Below, piece by piece: positions 60,481 through 64,000 of a DNA stretch of 64,000 nt. A program made the position numbers and the translations under genes. Each line of letters starts with the position of its first letter. The stretch's first letter is position 1. The notes under the pieces are model-generated. The model was not told the DNA's origin and ran no database searches. It saw only the letters and a program-made list of their open reading frames with translations. The DNA comes from Dyella sp. OK004 (GTDB lineage: Bacteria; Pseudomonadota; Gammaproteobacteria; Xanthomonadales; Rhodanobacteraceae). The stretch is taken from NCBI RefSeq assembly GCF_900114495.1, contig NZ_FOZI01000004.1, positions 62,001 through 126,000 on the forward strand, in the 5' to 3' direction.

Positions 60481-62379
60481 TTGAAAGCTTCGCGCCTTGC
60501 TTCCGCCATCCTCGCCACGGGCCTCGGCCTGGGCAGTTTCGCCGCCCTTGCCGACGTTCCCGCACCGCAGGACGTTCCGTTCAACGGCACCTTGAAGATC
60601 AATGTCGACGCCACCGACCTGGCGCACCGCGTGTTCCGCGTGCACGAAGTGGTGCCGGCGCAGGCGGGTCCGCTGACCCTGCTGTATCCGCAGTGGCTGC
60701 CGGGCAACCACGCGCCGAACGGTCCGATCGACAAGCTGGCCGGCCTCAAGGTGACGGCCAACGGCAAGGCGCTGAAGTGGACGCGCGATCCGCTCAATGT
60801 GTACGCCTTCCACGTCGACGTGCCGGACGGCGCGAGCAGCGTGGAGGTGGAGTTCCAATACCTCTCGCCGCAGGACACCCGCCAGGGTCGTGTGGTGATG
60901 ACGCCGGAAATGCTCAATCTGCAGTGGAACGCGGTGACCATGTACCCGGCCGGCTATTTCGCCAGCCGCATCAAGGCCGAAGCCAGCGTGAAATTCCCTG
61001 CTGGCTGGAAGTACGGCAGCGCGCTTGAGCTGGCCTCGCGCGATGGCGACACCGTGAACTTCAAGCCGCTCGACTACGACGACCTGGTTGATTCGCCGAT
61101 CTACGCCGGCAAGTACTTCAAGCGTGTGGATCTCGATCCGGGCTCGAAGACTCCGGTGTTCCTCAACATCGTGGCTGACGATCCGAAGTATCTGGAGATC
61201 AAGCCCGAGCAGTTGAAGGTGCATCAGAACCTGGTGCAGCAGATGTACAAGATGTACGGCGCGCACCACTACGACCACTACGATTTCCTGTTCTCGCTCA
61301 GCGACAAGATGAGCGGCAACGGCCTGGAGCATCACCGCTCCAGCGAAAACGGCATGCCGCCGGGCTACTTCACCGAGTGGGACAAGAGCATGCTTGGCCG
61401 CGATCTGCTGCCGCATGAGTTCAACCACTCGTGGGACGGCAAGTACCGTCGCGGTGCGGATCTGGCCACACCGAACTTCAACGTGCCGATGCAGGACAGC
61501 CTGCTGTGGGTGTACGAAGGCCAGACCCAGTTCTGGGGCTATGTGATGGCCGCGCGCTCGGGTCTGTGGAAGGAAGACGAAGCGCGCGACATGCTCGCGA
61601 TGGTCGCCGCCAATTACGACAAGGGCCGTCCGGGCCTGCAGCAGTGGCGCAACATCCAGGACACCACCAACGACCCGATCATCGCCCAGCGTCGTCCGCT
61701 GCCGTATCGCAACTATCAGATGAGCGAGGATTACTACTCGGGCGGCCAGATGATCTGGCTCGAGGTGGACAGTAAGCTGCGCGAGCTGTCGGGCAACAAA
61801 AAGTCCATCGACGATTTCGGCAAGGCGTTCTTCGGTATGAAGAACGGCGAATGGGACGTCAACCCCTACACCTTCGACGAAGTGGTGAAGACGCTCAATA
61901 CCATCCAGCCGTTCGACTGGGCGCCGTATCTGCGTGAGCGTCTGGACGGTCACGGTCCGATCACCGGCGGCATCGAAGCCAGCGGCTGGAAGGTGGTCTA
62001 CAACGACAAGCCGTCGGGTGCCGCCAAGGCTGCCGAGGCGCGTTTCGGCGGTGCCAACCTCACCTATTCGCTCGGCCTTTCGCTGGGTAAGAGCGGCGAG
62101 ATCTCCGACGTGCTGTGGGATGGTCCCGCGTTCAAGGCTGGCCTGTCTCCGGGCATGAAGCTGGTGGCCGTGAACGGCAAAGAGGTCTCCAGTGATGTAC
62201 TGAAGGATGCGGTCACCGCCGCGGCGAAGGACAAGAACCAGCCGATCGAATTGCTGGTGAAGAACTTCGACATCTACCAGACCCTGCGCATCGACTATCA
62301 CGATGGCCTGAAGTATCCGCACCTGGAGCGCATCGCCGGCAAGCCGGATCGCCTGGCGGAACTGCTCAAGGCGCGTTGA
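60481..62379 (+). CDS. Exported M61-family glycyl aminopeptidase
   Basis: A 632-residue zinc peptidase. Signal peptide at 1-25 (LASAILATGLGLGSFAALAD); N-terminal beta domain with LYPQWLPGNHAPNGPI; zinc site LLPHEFNHSWDGKYR (His 312, Glu 313, His 316) with third ligand in LWVYEGQTQFWG (Glu 346); a C-terminal PDZ domain from about 545 (DVLWDGPAFKAGLSPGMKLV). This is the M61 layout, enzymes that remove N-terminal Gly or Ala. Start codon is TTG with GGAG nine bases upstream. A strong terminator follows. Confidence 0.9.
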   Translation: MKASRLASAILATGLGLGSFAALADVPAPQDVPFNGTLKINVDATDLAHRVFRVHEVVPAQAGPLTLLYPQWLPGNHAPNGPIDKLAGLKVTANGKALKWTRDPLNVYAFHVDVPDGASSVEVEFQYLSPQDTRQGRVVMTPEMLNLQWNAVTMYPAGYFASRIKAEASVKFPAGWKYGSALELASRDGDTVNFKPLDYDDLVDSPIYAGKYFKRVDLDPGSKTPVFLNIVADDPKYLEIKPEQLKVHQNLVQQMYKMYGAHHYDHYDFLFSLSDKMSGNGLEHHRSSENGMPPGYFTEWDKSMLGRDLLPHEFNHSWDGKYRRGADLATPNFNVPMQDSLLWVYEGQTQFWGYVMAARSGLWKEDEARDMLAMVAANYDKGRPGLQQWRNIQDTTNDPIIAQRRPLPYRNYQMSEDYYSGGQMIWLEVDSKLRELSGNKKSIDDFGKAFFGMKNGEWDVNPYTFDEVVKTLNTIQPFDWAPYLRERLDGHGPITGGIEASGWKVVYNDKPSGAAKAAEARFGGANLTYSLGLSLGKSGEISDVLWDGPAFKAGLSPGMKLVAVNGKEVSSDVLKDAVTAAAKDKNQPIELLVKNFDIYQTLRIDYHDGLKYPHLERIAGKPDRLAELLKAR

Positions 62380-62425
62380 TCCACACGGGCGCCTTCTCCG
62401 CAATGGAAGGCGCCCACGTGTCCCG

Positions 62426-62456
62426 GCCCGCTGCATCGGCAGCGGGCTTTTCTTTT
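62426..62456 (+). terminator. Intrinsic terminator of the M61 gene
   Basis: GCCCGCTGC, loop ATCG, GCAGCGGGC, then TTTTCTTTT. A second hairpin (GGGCGCCTT ... AAGGCGCCC) lies just before it. Confidence 0.92.
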
Positions 62457-62570
62457 GGTGACGGCCACTTGGGTGGTCGGCGCGGCCCGTCCCATCGGCC
62501 CGCCCAAGTCCGCTATACTTCGCGTCCACCGCGCAATGGCTCACGCATTGCAGCGGTCCTGCCGCATCAC

Positions 62571-62647
62571 GCGCCCGTAGCTCAGCCGGATAGAGTAGTG
62601 GCTTCCGAAGCCATTGGTCGGGGGTTCGAATCCCTCCGGGCGCGCCA
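62571..62647 (+). tRNA. tRNA-Arg (anticodon CCG)
   Basis: A 77-base cloverleaf. The acceptor stem GCGCCCG pairs with CGGGCGC, followed by discriminator G and an encoded CCA. The D arm starts AGCTCAGCCGGATAGAGT, the anticodon stem GTGGC/GCCAT encloses loop TTCCGAA, and the T arm contains GGGTTCGAATCCC. A -10-like TATACT lies at 62514-62519. Reads CGG codons. Confidence 0.95.
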
Positions 62648-62712
62648 TTTCCTTTGTTCCGATGATGCTTCGAGCGGTCCGTTCGGATCGCCAATTCGCG
62701 CAAGGACGACGC

Positions 62713-63066
62713 ATGGCTACGGAAGGCAATACCGCAATCAACCCGCCGGTCGCTTCAAGACCACATCGCTTCAAATCGTTCATGGCAGGCATGGGCCTCG
62801 GCCTGCTGGGCTGGGTGTTGTGCCTGGGAACGATATTGCTCGTCGTGATACTCCAGGAAGAAAAAGATATCGACATGGAGCGGACGGCGGATCGCTTCCT
62901 CATCGCGCTGCTGTGGTTGCCGGGCGTTTCCTGGATTCTCTGGCGGCTAGTCAAGCAGCGCACGCAGGGCCTGGGCTATGTGATTACTGGCATGCTCGCG
63001 GGGCTCGCGGTTCCCTTGCTGCTCGTCCTCGCCTTCATACTGATCTTCGGCATTCCGCACGCATAA
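62713..63066 (+). CDS. Small membrane protein, unknown function
   Basis: A 117-residue protein with three predicted helices (about residues 22-47, 62-80 and 88-113) and a charged turn LQEEKDIDMERTADR between helices 1 and 2. AAGGA lies eight bases before the ATG. It begins 66 bases after tRNA-Arg. No family recognised. Confidence 0.62.
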   Translation: MATEGNTAINPPVASRPHRFKSFMAGMGLGLLGWVLCLGTILLVVILQEEKDIDMERTADRFLIALLWLPGVSWILWRLVKQRTQGLGYVITGMLAGLAVPLLLVLAFILIFGIPHA

Positions 63067-63120
63067 AGAGCCTGCTCGACGCAGCAGGTGAGGTAGGCGA
63101 TTCGCCCGATCGCCTGCCAC

Positions 63121-63534
63121 TTAGCGCCGGCCGATCTCCTCGCTCAGCACAGGCTTGATGTCGACGATGGGGGTGCCGTCGAGTGCTTCCATGTGACTCA
63201 CCCGCATTCTTGCGCCGTCGATGGCGATCACCGAGGTCTGATGCAGGCCGATGGGATTGGGGCGATGCGGTGCGCGTGTGCTGAAGACACCTTCGGCGGT
63301 GCGGGTCAGGTCTCCACGCGGATGCACGCTCAACACATCACGGCGTGCGCGGTCGAGCCAGGTGATGACGATGATGGTGTCGCCGGGCCGGATATTGCGA
63401 AGGCCCTCGAGTACCTCGGGTTCGAATACCAGCCAGGCCTCGGGAGCGTCCTCGTCGGGCTGGCGCGGGGCCGATCCAGGGTCGGTGAGGGGCGATTCAA
63501 TAGTGCCGATAGGCTTCAGCTCGAAACGCGGCAT
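63121..63534 (-). CDS. trmO: tRNA (N6-threonylcarbamoyladenosine(37)-N6)-methyltransferase TrmO (TsaA family)
   Basis: SAM-dependent enzyme that methylates t6A37 in threonine tRNA. The 137-residue protein starts MPRFELKPIGTIESPLTDPG and has LEGLRNIRPGDTIIVITWLD, GVFSTRAPHRPNPIGLHQTS (family signature) and a C-terminal LDGTPIVDIKPVL. It is a single-domain version, shorter than E. coli TrmO (235), which has an extra C-terminal part. Its action on tRNA is inferred from the family. Confidence 0.9.
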   Translation of the reverse strand: MPRFELKPIGTIESPLTDPGSAPRQPDEDAPEAWLVFEPEVLEGLRNIRPGDTIIVITWLDRARRDVLSVHPRGDLTRTAEGVFSTRAPHRPNPIGLHQTSVIAIDGARMRVSHMEALDGTPIVDIKPVLSEEIGRR

Positions 63535-63584
63535 GCGGCTCTCCTGGCTTGTTGCCGGAAAGCATAGAACACGCGATCACGCGA

Positions 63585-64000
63585 TCAGCTGCCAGCACTC
63601 GCCCGTTGCGCTGTTCCGTGCGTAAAGCGTCCGGCTGCATCGTCCATGCGCACTGACACCACGCGATTGCGACCGTCGCTCTTCGCGCGGTAGAGCGCGT
63701 GGTCGGCGTTGATCAGCAGGTCGCGCACTTCGTAGCCGCAGCGATGGGTGGTGGCCACGCCCAGGCTGGCGGAGATCACGACGTCGCTCTCTTCGTCGAT
63801 CAGCGGAGTGGCCGCTATCGCGGCGCGGATCAGCTCGGCGCGCGCCAGCGCCTGGTCGGCGCCACAGTCGTGCAACAGCACGGCGAATTCTTCGCCGCCG
63901 AGCCGGCCGAAAATATCGCGCGGGCGCAGGTGCGGTTGGCAAGCCGCCACGGCGCGCTTCAGTACCTGGTCGCCCACGGCGTGGCCGTAGGTATCGTTGA
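63585..64000 (-). CDS. GGDEF-domain diguanylate cyclase (5' part outside the window)
   Basis: The last 138 or so residues of a GGDEF protein; the reading frame runs off the window edge. Visible are NDTYGHAVGDQVLKR, the active-site GGEEF in GRLGGEEFAVLLHDCG, and ISASLGVATTHRCGY with ADHALYRAKSDGRNRV. The GGEEF motif is intact, so c-di-GMP synthesis is likely. There is no RxxD inhibitory motif just before GGEEF (the residues are RPRDIFGRLGGEEF; R-x-x-D is not five residues upstream as usual). N-terminal sensor unknown. Confidence 0.9.
   Translation of the reverse strand, partial: NDTYGHAVGDQVLKRAVAACQPHLRPRDIFGRLGGEEFAVLLHDCGADQALARAELIRAAIAATPLIDEESDVVISASLGVATTHRCGYEVRDLLINADHALYRAKSDGRNRVVSVRMDDAAGRFTHGTAQRASAGS

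Noticed and set aside
60424-62703. A 759-codon open frame antisense to the M61 peptidase gene, running over tRNA-Arg
   Set aside because: It would cross a tRNA gene and a strong terminator and shows no protein family.
1-64000. CRISPR array, prophage or integrative element
   Set aside because: No regularly spaced short repeats, no phage structural or integrase genes, and gene content is core or nutritional. The tRNA-Arg shows no adjacent attachment-site repeat or integrase.

Overview
The window is GC-rich and densely coded. It fits a gammaproteobacterium of the Xanthomonadales/Lysobacterales, most likely the Rhodanobacteraceae (Dyella, Rhodanobacter or Luteibacter type). This rests on four large TonB-dependent receptors, two of the Xanthomonas/Caulobacter carbohydrate type, a GlcNAc locus with the NagB-II/NagR/NagP/NagX gene set known from xanthomonads, and dispersed palindromic repeats between genes. 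The assignment is by gene content only; no 16S gene is present.

Layout. 50-12721 (minus): one branched-chain amino acid operon, leuA-ilvE-leuC-leuD-leuB-ilvD-ilvC-ilvB-ilvN-ilvA. Its genes are joined by 4-base overlaps or a 14-base gap, except at three junctions that hold palindromic elements. A leader peptide rich in Leu/Val/Ile/Thr and a terminator hairpin at 12751-12968 indicate attenuation. 13564-17026 (minus): thr operon (homoserine dehydrogenase, thrB, thrC) behind a Thr/Ile-rich leader peptide at 17116-17217. 17464-26821: mixed envelope and periplasmic genes (DUF1579-like and NIPSNAP-like exported proteins, a DUF2501 protein, CpdB lipoprotein, a membrane phosphoglycerol-transferase-like sulfatase-fold protein, a nucleotide pyrophosphatase-like enzyme, a small molybdopterin-domain protein).

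27392-42970 is a chitin/N-acetylglucosamine utilisation locus in two divergent arms. The minus arm is nagP (uptake), nagR (LacI regulator), nagB-II (deaminase) and nagA (deacetylase). The plus arm is a GlcNAc/glucose kinase, two TonB receptors, a GH20 hexosaminidase and NagX. Two LacI-type palindromes in the divergent control region each contain the -35 box of a promoter, which suggests one repressor controls both arms.

43424-55378 is rich in organophosphate scavenging functions: alkaline phosphatase lipoprotein, DUF1501 Tat protein with a divergent AraC regulator, TonB receptor, GlpQ, phosphodiesterase, second paralogous TonB receptor. Two sites resembling Pho boxes lie in this region. 55495-64000 holds a lysoplasmalogenase-like protein, a sterol desaturase-family protein, an amino acid permease, an outer membrane beta-barrel protein, an M61 aminopeptidase, tRNA-Arg(CCG), a small membrane protein, TrmO and the 3' part of a GGDEF gene cut by the window edge.

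The most unusual non-coding content is two dispersed repeat families. One is an element of about 210 bp with a strong central hairpin (five copies). The other is a set of GC-rich inverted repeats related to REP/BIME elements (five copies, some with insertions at the hairpin tips). No CRISPR array, prophage, insertion sequence or rRNA was found.
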